In this document: in pieces, positions 9,449 through 17,368 of the stretch
Numbering within the stretch: position 1 is the first letter of the stretch
Layout of the letters: each line of letters begins with the position of its first letter
Source of the DNA: Pedobacter yulinensis
GTDB taxonomy: Bacteria; Bacteroidota; Bacteroidia; Sphingobacteriales; Sphingobacteriaceae
DNA length: 64,000 bases
Reading direction: 5' to 3'
NCBI RefSeq assembly: GCF_003029735.1
Contig: NZ_KZ686268.1
Coordinates: 979,769 to 1,043,768 of the forward strand
Made by a program: the position numbers and the translations under genes
The notes under the pieces: generated by a model
The model's input: the letters and a program-made list of their open reading frames with translations, nothing else
Told to the model about the DNA's origin: nothing
Database searches by the model: none

Positions 9449-9467
9449 AAACACGCAGAAAGCCGCA
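9449..9467 (-). promoter_or_regulatory. Distal operator-like pair of direct repeats between SusC and deoR-type gene
   Basis: AAACACGCA followed by GCCGCA, with the GCA cores 10 bp apart; minus-strand reading TGCGG...TGCGTGTTT. It lies 45 bp before the DeoR start codon and 159 bp before the SusC start, so it could serve both divergent promoters and allow autoregulation. It resembles 2535-2563. Confidence 0.5.
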
Positions 9468-9511
9468 ATGTAATTTGGAAAATCAATTTTTTGTTTATTT
9501 TCGAAAAAACT

Positions 9512-10258
9512 ATGCTTAAGAAGGAAAGACACGATTATATCATGCGGCAGATCAATCTGCATAACCGCGTGCTTACCTCAGATCTCGTTCAACTGCTGTC
9601 GGTATCCGAAGACACCATTCGCCGCGATCTGCAGGAACTGTCTGATGAAAACCGCCTTTATAAGGTTCATGGTGGTGCACTTTCCCGTTCCTACCAGTCA
9701 GGGTTCGATGACAGCGAGGTCTATGCCCGTGATGCGAAAATCGTGATTGCGCGCAAAGCCATATCCCTGATCAAAGACGGTATGATGGTGCTGACCGGCG
9801 GCGGTACCTCCATTATCGAACTCGCAAAACTGCTTCCCGATAACCTGCACGCCACATTTTTTACCATCAGCCCCATGGTTGCCATTGAGCTGGCCAAGTA
9901 CACAAACATCGAGGTGGTACTCATCGGTGGCCTTTATTCGAAAAATTCGCAGGTTGCTTACGGCGGCCATGTTATTGCCCAACTTGCCGAGATCAATGCA
10001 GACCTTTGCCTGCTTGGAACCAGTGCCATCGATCCTGAAAAGGGCCTTACCGATACAGACTGGGAGATCAACCAACTCAAAAAGGCCATGCTTACCGCCT
10101 CAAAGCGAACAGCCGTGCTTTGCATTTCTGAAAAACTGAATACCTCCCTGAAGTTGAAAGTCGCATCGCTAGACAACCTGAGTTACATGATCACCGAGCT
10201 CGACAGCGACGTTCCTGAGCTTGACCCCTTCCGCATCGGCGACTTGCAGATCCTCTAG
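9512..10258 (+). CDS. DeoR/GlpR-family transcriptional regulator of sugar metabolism
   Basis: From the ATG at 9512 the product is 248 residues and begins MLKKERHDYIMRQINLHNRV, which is the classic start of DeoR proteins; the open frame extends upstream to 9422 but that part is not family-like. An N-terminal winged helix (about residues 5-57, with SVSEDTIRRDLQEL as recognition helix and KVHGG after it) is followed by the DeoRC sensor domain with the phosphosugar-loop TGGGTS and later GTSAID. Such regulators usually respond to a phosphorylated sugar. It is divergent from the SusC operon and converges end to end with anmK, so its likely targets are SusCD loci and possibly the amino-sugar genes. 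The effector is not known. Confidence 0.9.
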   Translation: MLKKERHDYIMRQINLHNRVLTSDLVQLLSVSEDTIRRDLQELSDENRLYKVHGGALSRSYQSGFDDSEVYARDAKIVIARKAISLIKDGMMVLTGGGTSIIELAKLLPDNLHATFFTISPMVAIELAKYTNIEVVLIGGLYSKNSQVAYGGHVIAQLAEINADLCLLGTSAIDPEKGLTDTDWEINQLKKAMLTASKRTAVLCISEKLNTSLKLKVASLDNLSYMITELDSDVPELDPFRIGDLQIL

Positions 10259-10260
10259 GG

Positions 10261-11451
10261 TCAGAACGGAAAAGAGACCTTACCCATGCATACCGGCGGA
10301 ATGCCCGAGCCTGCCGAAAAGGGCTGCGGTTCGCCCGCCATCGTTTCATTTGCGAGGATAGCAAACAACAAGGCTTCTTTTGCATCCGGATCTATTCCCA
10401 GGTCTGCAGTCGTAAAAAATGATGCCCCCGGCAGTTCCGCCTGTAGCCGCGAAGTCAGCACATTGTTGTGCATACCGCCACCGCTCATGAAGATTTTCAG
10501 TTCGTTTTCTCCCGTTGCCTTGATGGCGTCGGCAATACTGCGTGCAGAAAAATGGCTCAGTGTGGCCATGACATCTTCGGGGCTAAGGCCTGTTGTGCCG
10601 GTTTTGAGCTGTGCGGCTTCCAGGTAGGCCAGGTTGAAAAGCTCGGGCCCGGTTGTTTTGGGCAGACCTGCCCCGAAAAAGGAATGATCGAGCAATGCAG
10701 CGAGCAATTGTTCATTCGCCATGCCTTTCCCGGCCACCTTCCCGTCCTCATCATAGTGGCGGCCAAACTGCTGCTGCATGTACTGGTCCATCAGCGTATT
10801 TCCGGGACCAACATCAGTCGAAAAAACCCTGCTTGCCTCCTCATCGGCCGGTAAAAAAGTAAAGTTGGCGATGCCGCCTATATTTAACATGATCCGGTTT
10901 TCACCGGCTTTAGAAAAGACCAGGTAATCGCCGTATACCGCAAGGGGTGCGCCCTCGCCGCCGGCTGCAAGGTGTTTCTGTCTAAAATCGGAGAGTGTAA
11001 TGATGCCGGTTCGCATGGCAATGTGGTCACCGTCGCCGATCTGCAGGGTGGCGTTCGGGTAGGCCGGCATACCATGAAGCGACCGGGGTGCATGAAAAAT
11101 CGTCTGTCCGTGACTGGCAATCAGGTCTACATCTTCAGGCTGCAGGCCCCATTCTTTCAGTGCAGACAGGATCATTTCTGCATGAAGTATCCCGGTCTGT
11201 TCATTCAGCAGGCAGACCTGCTGGAGGTCGGCGTCGCGTTTTGAGAAAATGGCTTTGACCGCGGCTCGCCATTCTGCGGTATAGGGAACTGTTTTGAAAT
11301 GCGAAACCCGGGCACGTGTTTTCCGTCCGCTGCCTTCGAGCACGCAAAGCGCGATGTCCAGTCCGTCGAGCGATGTGCCTGACATCAGCCCTAAAATTTT
11401 TCTTTGCGGTTTTTCTGCAATATCAAACGTTTGCTTCCAATTTTTATTCAT
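10261..11451 (-). CDS. anmK: Anhydro-N-acetylmuramic acid kinase
   Basis: The ATG at 11451 gives 396 residues; an in-frame TTG at 11463 is a less likely start. AnmK hydrolyses the 1,6-anhydro ring of anhydro-MurNAc and phosphorylates it to MurNAc-6-phosphate in cell-wall recycling. The ASKHA-type ATP site shows as GLMSGTSLDGLD (residues 21-32), and the family blocks ASHGQTIFH, LNIGGIANFT, FSTDVGPGNTLMDQY and a late MSGGGMHN are all present. Length is normal for the family. The gene is divergent from the NagB fusion gene (102 bp between starts) and lies 2 bp from the end of the DeoR gene. It produces a MurNAc-6-P that would need MurQ, which is not in this window. Confidence 0.95.
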   Translation of the reverse strand: MNKNWKQTFDIAEKPQRKILGLMSGTSLDGLDIALCVLEGSGRKTRARVSHFKTVPYTAEWRAAVKAIFSKRDADLQQVCLLNEQTGILHAEMILSALKEWGLQPEDVDLIASHGQTIFHAPRSLHGMPAYPNATLQIGDGDHIAMRTGIITLSDFRQKHLAAGGEGAPLAVYGDYLVFSKAGENRIMLNIGGIANFTFLPADEEASRVFSTDVGPGNTLMDQYMQQQFGRHYDEDGKVAGKGMANEQLLAALLDHSFFGAGLPKTTGPELFNLAYLEAAQLKTGTTGLSPEDVMATLSHFSARSIADAIKATGENELKIFMSGGGMHNNVLTSRLQAELPGASFFTTADLGIDPDAKEALLFAILANETMAGEPQPFSAGSGIPPVCMGKVSFPF

Positions 11452-11486
11452 TTTTCCTGCCAATCTTTCACTAAAAGTAGGTATCC

Positions 11487-11520
11487 TTTGCTAAAGTAAT
11501 ACCACAAGTGCCTATATTTA
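11487..11520 (+). promoter_or_regulatory. Candidate Bacteroidota-type promoter of the nagB fusion gene
   Basis: TTTG at 11487-11490 and TATATTTA at 11513-11520 are separated by 22 bp, close to the phylum's -33 TTG / -7 TAnnTTTG pattern. The start codon follows 33 bp later. The -7 match is imperfect (final A for G). Confidence 0.4.
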
Positions 11521-11553
11521 CCGCTCCGTACTTACTAAAAAGCTAAAAACCAA

Positions 11554-13479
11554 ATGGCAAGATTAAATTTACTGGAGGAGACACGGTTCGAAAAATTACC
11601 GGTCACGGTATTCAGCGACCCCCAGTCTGCTTCCCTGAACGTTGCTCAGCGCATCGCCGCACTAATCAGGAAAAAGCAGGAAACCAACGAACAGGCAGTC
11701 CTCGGCCTCGCAACCGGGGCTACACCGGTCAAGGTGTACGCTGAACTGGTGCGCATGCACCGTGAAGAGGGGCTCAGCTTCAAAGACGTAGTCACATTTA
11801 ACCTGGATGAATACTATCCGATGCAGCCCAACGCTGCACAAAGTTATGTGACTTTTATGAACGAAAACCTGTTCAACCACATCGACATTGACAGGAACAA
11901 TGTGCACATTCCAGATGGCACGCTCTCACTCGAAGCCATTCCTGAATTCTGCCTGGCGTACGAACGCAAGATCGGCGAACTGGGCGGTCTGGACATCCAG
12001 ATCCTGGGCATCGGCCGTACAGGCCACATCGGCTTCAATGAGCCGGGTTCGGCACCCAATTCCGGTACACGCCTGGTTACACTTGATGACCTGACCCGCA
12101 GGGATGCTGCGCGCGATTTCGGTGGTAAAGCGTTTGTGCCAACCAAAGCCATTACCATGGGTATCGGCACCATTTTCAAAGCCCGGGAGATTATCCTGAT
12201 GGCCTGGAATAAAAAGAAAGCTTCCATTATCAAAAAAGCCGTAGAGGGTGAAATATCCAGCGATGTTCCGGCTACTTACCTGCAGTTGTCTGACAATGTC
12301 GAGTTCATACTGGACCAGGACGCTGCCTCACAGCTTACCCGTTTTGATACGCCGTGGCTGGTTAAAGATTGCGTCTGGACCGAACAAATGATCCGCAAAG
12401 CCGTCATCTGGCTGGCCAATACATTGGAGAAGCCGATCCTGAAGCTGACCGAAGACGATTACAACAACAATGGCATGGCACAGCTGGCTACAGAAATGGG
12501 CCCTGTGTACAACATCAACATTCACATATTCAATAAACTTCAGCACACCATTACAGGCTGGCCGGGCGGAAAACCCAACGCTGACGATTCCCAGCGTCCT
12601 GAGCGTGCTGAACCGGCGGTTAAACGCTCGATCATTTTCTCTCCACATCCTGATGACGATGTTATTTCAATGGGTGGCACCTTTATCCGCCTGGTCGACC
12701 AGAAACATGATGTACATGTAGCGTACCAGACTTCTGGCAATACCGCTGTATGGGACGATGATGTGCTTCGGTTTGTCGAGTTTAATATCGATTTCTCTGA
12801 GAAAATGGGCCTTGACCAGAGCAAAATGCGCGAGATGTACGAAAACATGCGCAAGTTCATTGCCACCAAAGAGCCAAACCAGGTGGATACCCCCGAGATT
12901 CAATCTGTGAAAGGGCTGATCCGCAAAGGAGAAGCAATTGCAGGCGCCCGTTTCTGCGGACTCCCTGATGACCACATTCATTTCATGGCATTGCCATTTT
13001 ACGAAAGCGGAAAAAGCCAGAAAAACCCGGTTACACAGCGCGATATCGATCTGACAATCGAGCTGCTGCAAAAAGTAAGACCACACCAGGTATTTGCTGC
13101 CGGCGATTTCGAAGATCCGCACGGTACCCACATCGTGTGTTTTAACATCATCCTGGCGGCACTGGAAACCCTTCGCAAAACAGAAGATTGGGCAAAAGAT
13201 TGCTGGTTGTGGATGTACCGCGGTGCATGGCATGAGTTTGAAACCCATGAGATTGAAATGGCTGTTCCGATCAGTCCGAATGAGCTGGAACGCAAACGTT
13301 TCGCCATTTTCAAGCACCAGTCGCAAAAAGACCGCCCGGTTTTCCCCGGCGATGATTCGCGCGAGTTCTGGCAGCGCGCAGAAGACCGCAACAGGGAAAC
13401 GGCACGCGCCTATAATAAACTCGGTCTTGCTGAATACGAGGCCATGGAGGCCTTTGTTCGCTGGAAGTTCGAAAACTAA
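11554..13479 (+). CDS. nagB: NagB-type glucosamine-6-phosphate deaminase fused to a PIG-L/LmbE-type deacetylase domain
   Basis: A 641-residue two-domain protein. The N-terminal half (about 1-290) is NagB-like, converting glucosamine-6-P to fructose-6-P and ammonia: FNLDEYYPM carries Asp85, the equivalent of Escherichia coli Asp72, and GIGRTGHIGFNEPGS carries His158 and Glu163. Thr156 stands where the short E. coli-type enzyme has the catalytic Asp141. The C-terminal half (about 345-641) begins IIFSPHPDDDVISMGGT, the zinc-binding HPDDD motif of GlcNAc-type N-deacetylases. Long NagB fusions of this kind are known in Bacteroidota. The fusion could deacetylate an amino sugar and deaminate it, but that coupling is inferred. 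A strong terminator follows. Confidence 0.92.
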   Translation: MARLNLLEETRFEKLPVTVFSDPQSASLNVAQRIAALIRKKQETNEQAVLGLATGATPVKVYAELVRMHREEGLSFKDVVTFNLDEYYPMQPNAAQSYVTFMNENLFNHIDIDRNNVHIPDGTLSLEAIPEFCLAYERKIGELGGLDIQILGIGRTGHIGFNEPGSAPNSGTRLVTLDDLTRRDAARDFGGKAFVPTKAITMGIGTIFKAREIILMAWNKKKASIIKKAVEGEISSDVPATYLQLSDNVEFILDQDAASQLTRFDTPWLVKDCVWTEQMIRKAVIWLANTLEKPILKLTEDDYNNNGMAQLATEMGPVYNINIHIFNKLQHTITGWPGGKPNADDSQRPERAEPAVKRSIIFSPHPDDDVISMGGTFIRLVDQKHDVHVAYQTSGNTAVWDDDVLRFVEFNIDFSEKMGLDQSKMREMYENMRKFIATKEPNQVDTPEIQSVKGLIRKGEAIAGARFCGLPDDHIHFMALPFYESGKSQKNPVTQRDIDLTIELLQKVRPHQVFAAGDFEDPHGTHIVCFNIILAALETLRKTEDWAKDCWLWMYRGAWHEFETHEIEMAVPISPNELERKRFAIFKHQSQKDRPVFPGDDSREFWQRAEDRNRETARAYNKLGLAEYEAMEAFVRWKFEN

Positions 13480-13500
13480 TATTTCTACTTTTTACGTTGA

Positions 13501-13536
13501 AGATCCGTCTGGCTGCTGTTGGACGGATCTTTTTTT
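13501..13536 (+). terminator. Intrinsic terminator after the nagB fusion gene
   Basis: AGATCCGTC pairs with GACGGATCT (perfect 9-bp stem, 12-nt loop), followed by seven T residues. It lies 21 bp after the stop codon, so the NagX-like gene at 13568 probably has its own promoter. Confidence 0.92.
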
Positions 13537-13548
13537 GCCGTATATTCG
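13519..13548 (+). promoter_or_regulatory. Candidate promoter of the NagX-like gene, overlapping the preceding terminator
   Basis: TTG at 13519-13521 and TATATTCG at 13541-13548 are 19 bp apart, near the Bacteroidota promoter layout. The start codon is 19 bp downstream. The -7 box has one mismatch, so this is tentative. Confidence 0.3.
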
Positions 13549-13567
13549 GTGGCCTAAATAAACTGCC

Positions 13568-14707
13568 ATGCAAGATAACAAACGCCTGCTGTCTCTCGAT
13601 TTTTTCCGGGGTCTGACTGTCGCAGCCATGATCCTTGTCAACAACCCGGGCAGCTGGGGGCATATCTACGCGCCGCTGGAGCATGCATCCTGGAACGGCT
13701 GCACACCGACCGATCTGATCTTTCCGTTTTTCCTGTTCATTGTAGGTGTTTCCATTGCGTTTTCAATGAGTGGAAAGCGTCTGCAGCCTGAAACGCACGG
13801 TAGAACGCTGCTTAAAGCGTTTAAAAGAGCATTGATCCTGTTTGGCCTGGGTTTATTTTTATCCCTTTTCCCCAAGATATTTACCGATCCGGTCAATGCG
13901 CTGGCGCATGTGCGCATTCCTGGTGTTCTGCAGCGCATTGCCATTGTGTTTTTCTTTTCAAGCCTGATCTTCATTAAAAGTTCTGACAAAGGGATATTCC
14001 GCACCATGATCATTTTGTTGTTCGTGTATTGGGCATTGATGACCTTTGTTCCTGTTCCGGGTGTCGGGTATGCCAACCTGGAAAAGGAAACCAGCCTGGC
14101 GGCCTGGACAGACCGAACACTGCTTACTGAAGCACATCTTTGGAAAGCTGCGCGGACCTGGGATCCGGAAGGTGTGCTGAGCACCATTCCTGCTATTGCT
14201 TCAGGTCTTTTCGGTGTTCTTGTGGGTTTGTACCTGAAAAGGAAAGACCTGTCTGAGGCTGTAAAAGTGAGCTGGCTGTTTTGCACCGGCCTGGCAGCAG
14301 TTCTGCTCGGGCTGCTTTGGGACCTGCAATTCCCCATAAACAAGTCGCTATGGACCAGCTCATTTGTACTGTACACCGGTGGCCTTGGCACCATGGGCCT
14401 GGCCTTGTGTTACTGGATCATCGACGTGCAGCAGTATACCCGGTTTACCAAACCCTTCGTGGTCTACGGCGTCAACGCAATTACCGTGTTTTTCCTGTCC
14501 GGCCTGATGCCACGCATCTTAAATATGATTAAGGTTACCGGCGCAGACGGAGAAGAAGTCGGTTTGGCCACATGGAAATACCAGACGTTTTTTGTGCCTT
14601 ATTTTTCGCCGGTCAACGCATCGCTCGCCAGTGCAGTGGTGCTCGTACTGACCTGGATGGTGATACTCTGGATCATGTACAACAAAAAGATATTCATTAA
14701 GGTCTGA
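13568..14707 (+). CDS. NagX/HGSNAT-like polytopic membrane protein (DUF5009/COG4299 acyltransferase family)
   Basis: A 379-residue protein with about ten membrane segments. The N-terminus LLSLDFFRGLTVAAMILVNN and the following TPTDLIFPFFLFIVGVSIAFS are the family hallmark, shared with the human lysosomal heparan-alpha-glucosaminide N-acetyltransferase and bacterial NagX proteins of GlcNAc operons. In bacteria the reaction is not settled; amino-sugar acetylation across the membrane or transport have been considered. Its position between the NagB fusion and a glycosidase supports an amino-sugar role. It ends directly against the convergent glycosidase gene with no intervening base. Confidence 0.85.
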   Translation: MQDNKRLLSLDFFRGLTVAAMILVNNPGSWGHIYAPLEHASWNGCTPTDLIFPFFLFIVGVSIAFSMSGKRLQPETHGRTLLKAFKRALILFGLGLFLSLFPKIFTDPVNALAHVRIPGVLQRIAIVFFFSSLIFIKSSDKGIFRTMIILLFVYWALMTFVPVPGVGYANLEKETSLAAWTDRTLLTEAHLWKAARTWDPEGVLSTIPAIASGLFGVLVGLYLKRKDLSEAVKVSWLFCTGLAAVLLGLLWDLQFPINKSLWTSSFVLYTGGLGTMGLALCYWIIDVQQYTRFTKPFVVYGVNAITVFFLSGLMPRILNMIKVTGADGEEVGLATWKYQTFFVPYFSPVNASLASAVVLVLTWMVILWIMYNKKIFIKV

Positions 14708-16258
14708 TCAGTCTGATTGGCTCACGCCCGGAACTTCGATACCCACCGGGCCGGTGGGTTCGCTTTCGTTTTTAAGGCGGTCAAGCGCGGTAACCAGGTA
14801 ACTGTAACGTTTTCCTTTCTCAATGCCCGTATCCAGGAACTGGGTATAGGTATCAAAACTGATCTTCAGGATATTCCTGGACGAAAGGATGTCGATTTTC
14901 TCACCTTCGCTGAAGCGGTAAATTACGTAGCCCGAAGCGGTCTCCCCATCGGCCGCCTTTGCCGGCTTATTCCAGGAAAGATGCACTCCTTCCGTTCTTG
15001 CCTCGGCTTTCAGTTCTGCAGGATGGTGCGGCGGTACGTCATCTAACCAGGGCATTTGCGGTGGCAGTGCGGGGTAGCGGTACAGATTATTGCGCAAGGA
15101 ATCGCTAACGGCCCGGGCAACGGTAGTGAAAGACTTTGAACTGAAGAACACGCTGCCCTGAACCCGGTTGTTGCCCCTGATGGTGCGGATCTGGTTCGGA
15201 ATCTGGGCCGGTTCTCGCCATGCAGCTTCCATACGCTGGTTAACGAGGTAGGCGGCCTGCCCGATGTACAGGTGGCGTCCGAAACTGTTGTTGCTCCACC
15301 AGTCTACCAATGTAGCGAAGGGGGCTGCGCGTTTGGTGAAACTGAAATAAATCTGCGGATTGATGTAATCTACCCAGCCTTCTTTAACCCATTTGCGCGA
15401 GTCGGCAAACAGGGCGGAGTAGTTGGAGAGCCCGCTGGATCGGGAGCCCAGGGTATCCTGGCTATAGTTCTTCCAGATGCCAAAGGGGCTGATCCCGAAC
15501 TTAACGTGTTTCTTGTAGTGGTGAACACTGTCGTTCAATTGTTTAATGAGCAGGTCCACATTGTTGCGGCGCCAGTCATTGATGTTTTCAAAATTGTTTG
15601 GATATTTCTGGAAAGTAGCTGCGTCGTTGAGGGTTTGTCCGGCAACAGGATAGGGGTAGAAGTAGTCGTCAAAATGGACGCCGTCAATGTCGTATCCTTT
15701 GACCACGTCAAGAATGACCTGTACAATGTATTCTCTCACGTCAGGAATGCCGGGATCAAACTGTTTTTTACCTGCATAGGTGAAGAACCAGTCGGGGTGT
15801 TTTCTGAACGCGTGGTTTTCGCTGAGCCTGGCCGTTGCCGAAGTGCTGGCACGGTAAGGATTAAACCAGGCATGCAATTCCATGCCGCGGCTGTGGGCCT
15901 CGCGAATGGCAAACTCGAGCGGATCATAACCAGCGGCCGGTGCCAGGCCCTGCCTGCCCATGAGCCACTGGCTCCAGGGCTCCCTAGACTTGGCGTAAAA
16001 AGCATCGGCGGCAGGCCTGACCTGCAGCATGATGGCGTTCATGCCATCGCGCTGGTGGCGCTCCAGGATACCGATCAGTTCCTGCTTTTGCTGGTCAATG
16101 CTAAGTCCCGGCCGAGAAGGCCAGTCTATGTTTGCTACCGTTGCTACCCAGATCCCTCTGAACTCTCTTTTTGGAGCAGTTTTTGTTATCTCCTGTCCGT
16201 AAAGACCAAGCGCGGATAACAGTAAAACAAAAAGTGCGTAGAATTTGTTTATATGCAT
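14708..16258 (-). CDS. Secreted glycosyl hydrolase-like 10 family protein (YngK/DigH type) with C-terminal Fn3-like domain
   Basis: A 516-residue protein with a signal peptide (ending near LGLYGQ). The GHL10 domain starts at FRGIWVATVANIDWPSRPG (about residue 32) and continues with MLQVRPAADAFY, SRGMELHAWFNPYRAS and VDGVHFDDYFYPYP-like text (DGVHFDDYFYP), the usual barrel motifs with paired acidic residues. About residues 415-505 look like a fibronectin-III-type domain. The E. coli homologue DigH cleaves denuded peptidoglycan glycan strands, so a cell-wall substrate is plausible here given AnmK and NagB nearby. The gene converges with the NagX-like gene. A purine-rich AGGAAAAAA lies before the ATG. 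Confidence 0.88.
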   Translation of the reverse strand: MHINKFYALFVLLLSALGLYGQEITKTAPKREFRGIWVATVANIDWPSRPGLSIDQQKQELIGILERHQRDGMNAIMLQVRPAADAFYAKSREPWSQWLMGRQGLAPAAGYDPLEFAIREAHSRGMELHAWFNPYRASTSATARLSENHAFRKHPDWFFTYAGKKQFDPGIPDVREYIVQVILDVVKGYDIDGVHFDDYFYPYPVAGQTLNDAATFQKYPNNFENINDWRRNNVDLLIKQLNDSVHHYKKHVKFGISPFGIWKNYSQDTLGSRSSGLSNYSALFADSRKWVKEGWVDYINPQIYFSFTKRAAPFATLVDWWSNNSFGRHLYIGQAAYLVNQRMEAAWREPAQIPNQIRTIRGNNRVQGSVFFSSKSFTTVARAVSDSLRNNLYRYPALPPQMPWLDDVPPHHPAELKAEARTEGVHLSWNKPAKAADGETASGYVIYRFSEGEKIDILSSRNILKISFDTYTQFLDTGIEKGKRYSYLVTALDRLKNESEPTGPVGIEVPGVSQSD

Positions 16259-16453
16259 TTTTTTCCTGTGTGTTGTTTTGATGCCCGATGTCTGGCTGGC
16301 GTATATTTAAGACAGCTTGTACCGGGGATATTCGTAATTAAACGATTTTTTATCGGAACTGATACGTTCCCTTTCAATATTTTACAATTCAGGCTGTTTT
16401 TAGTATGTTCGCGATCAAAAAAATAGATGTTCAAACAGACAGTTGGGGTTTAG

Positions 16454-17362
16454 ATGCAGCCTGAAAAGCACGATATAAATAAAAGGGACAAAAATAAGAT
16501 ATACTTTTTGATTCTCATTATCGTTGCGCTGGTCGGCACCAACATTTTCCTCTTTTTACGGAACGACAATCGCCGGTCCTCACACCTTACCATCATCAAC
16601 GAAAAGGAAAAACTCAGGCTTGAGCTTGCCAAAATTGAAATTGAGCTGGACAAGGTTACCGTATTGAACGTTAAACTTTCTGAGCAGCTGATCAGCGAAC
16701 AACAAAAAGCCCGGGTGAAAATCGCAGAACTGAAGCTTGAACTGCAAAAGGCCAGGCTGAACGAAAAGCAGCTTGCTGCAGCAAAAAGCCAGATATCTGG
16801 TCTGCGCACCTTTGTTAAAGAATACAACAAACGGGTCGAAAAGCGACAGCGCGAAATCGAATATCTGCGCGAGGAAATGGACAGCCTGCAGGCCAGTGCC
16901 GCCGAAGCAAAAAAACGCGCAGCCGAGCTTGAAAACCGCAACAGGGAACTCAACAGCCGCATCAGGACGAGTGCCGCTCTTAAGGCTTCAGAAGTCCGGG
17001 CGGTGGCATTCCGCCAGCGAGATAACGGGCGCAAAAGCGAAGTTACCCGGGCATCGACAGCCAATATCTTCAGAATAGAATTTACAGTTATACCGAACCC
17101 CTTTGCTGAAGGGCGTAAACACCGCGTTTATCTGCGTGTTTTTGACCCGGCCGGCAACCTCATTGCCGACGATAACAACATGTTCGAAGCAAACGGACAG
17201 CAAATGCAATACAGCCTGGCTGAGCTGATTGATTATCAGAACGACGGCGGCGCCCATGTTATTGACTGGAAAAATCCAGGTAACTTTGTAAAGGGCACAT
17301 ATACCCTCATTCTTTATTCCGGCAACGCGTCTATGGGTAAAACGCAGATTACCCTTCGTTAA
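16454..17362 (+). CDS. Single-pass membrane protein with long coiled coil and C-terminal beta domain, unknown function
   Basis: A 302-residue protein. One transmembrane helix (about residues 17-36, IYFLILIIVALVGTNIFLFL) is followed by a charged heptad-type coiled coil to about residue 175 (EKEKLRLELAKIEIELDKV and onwards), then a beta-rich domain (FRIEFTVIPNPFAEGRKHRVYLRV..., about 205-302) likely in the periplasm. I recognise the architecture as conserved in Sphingobacteria but know no function. It is divergent from the glycosidase gene and converges with the giant histidine kinase gene, with 6 bp between stops. Confidence 0.75.
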   Translation: MQPEKHDINKRDKNKIYFLILIIVALVGTNIFLFLRNDNRRSSHLTIINEKEKLRLELAKIEIELDKVTVLNVKLSEQLISEQQKARVKIAELKLELQKARLNEKQLAAAKSQISGLRTFVKEYNKRVEKRQREIEYLREEMDSLQASAAEAKKRAAELENRNRELNSRIRTSAALKASEVRAVAFRQRDNGRKSEVTRASTANIFRIEFTVIPNPFAEGRKHRVYLRVFDPAGNLIADDNNMFEANGQQMQYSLAELIDYQNDGGAHVIDWKNPGNFVKGTYTLILYSGNASMGKTQITLR

Positions 17363-17368
17363 GCGTAC

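Noticed and set aside
9422..9511. N-terminal extension of the DeoR protein beginning at 9422
   Set aside because: The extension is not like DeoR proteins and overlaps the distal operator-like repeat, whereas ATG 9512 gives the standard DeoR start.
12667..13326. 219-codon minus-strand frame inside the NagB-LmbE fusion gene
   Set aside because: It is fully covered by the plus-strand deacetylase domain with its HPDDD motif and carries no motif of its own.
15272..16219. Long open frame (315 codons) on the plus strand opposite the glycosidase gene
   Set aside because: The minus strand codes for a clear signal peptide and GHL10 motifs; the plus-strand translation has no coherent domain.
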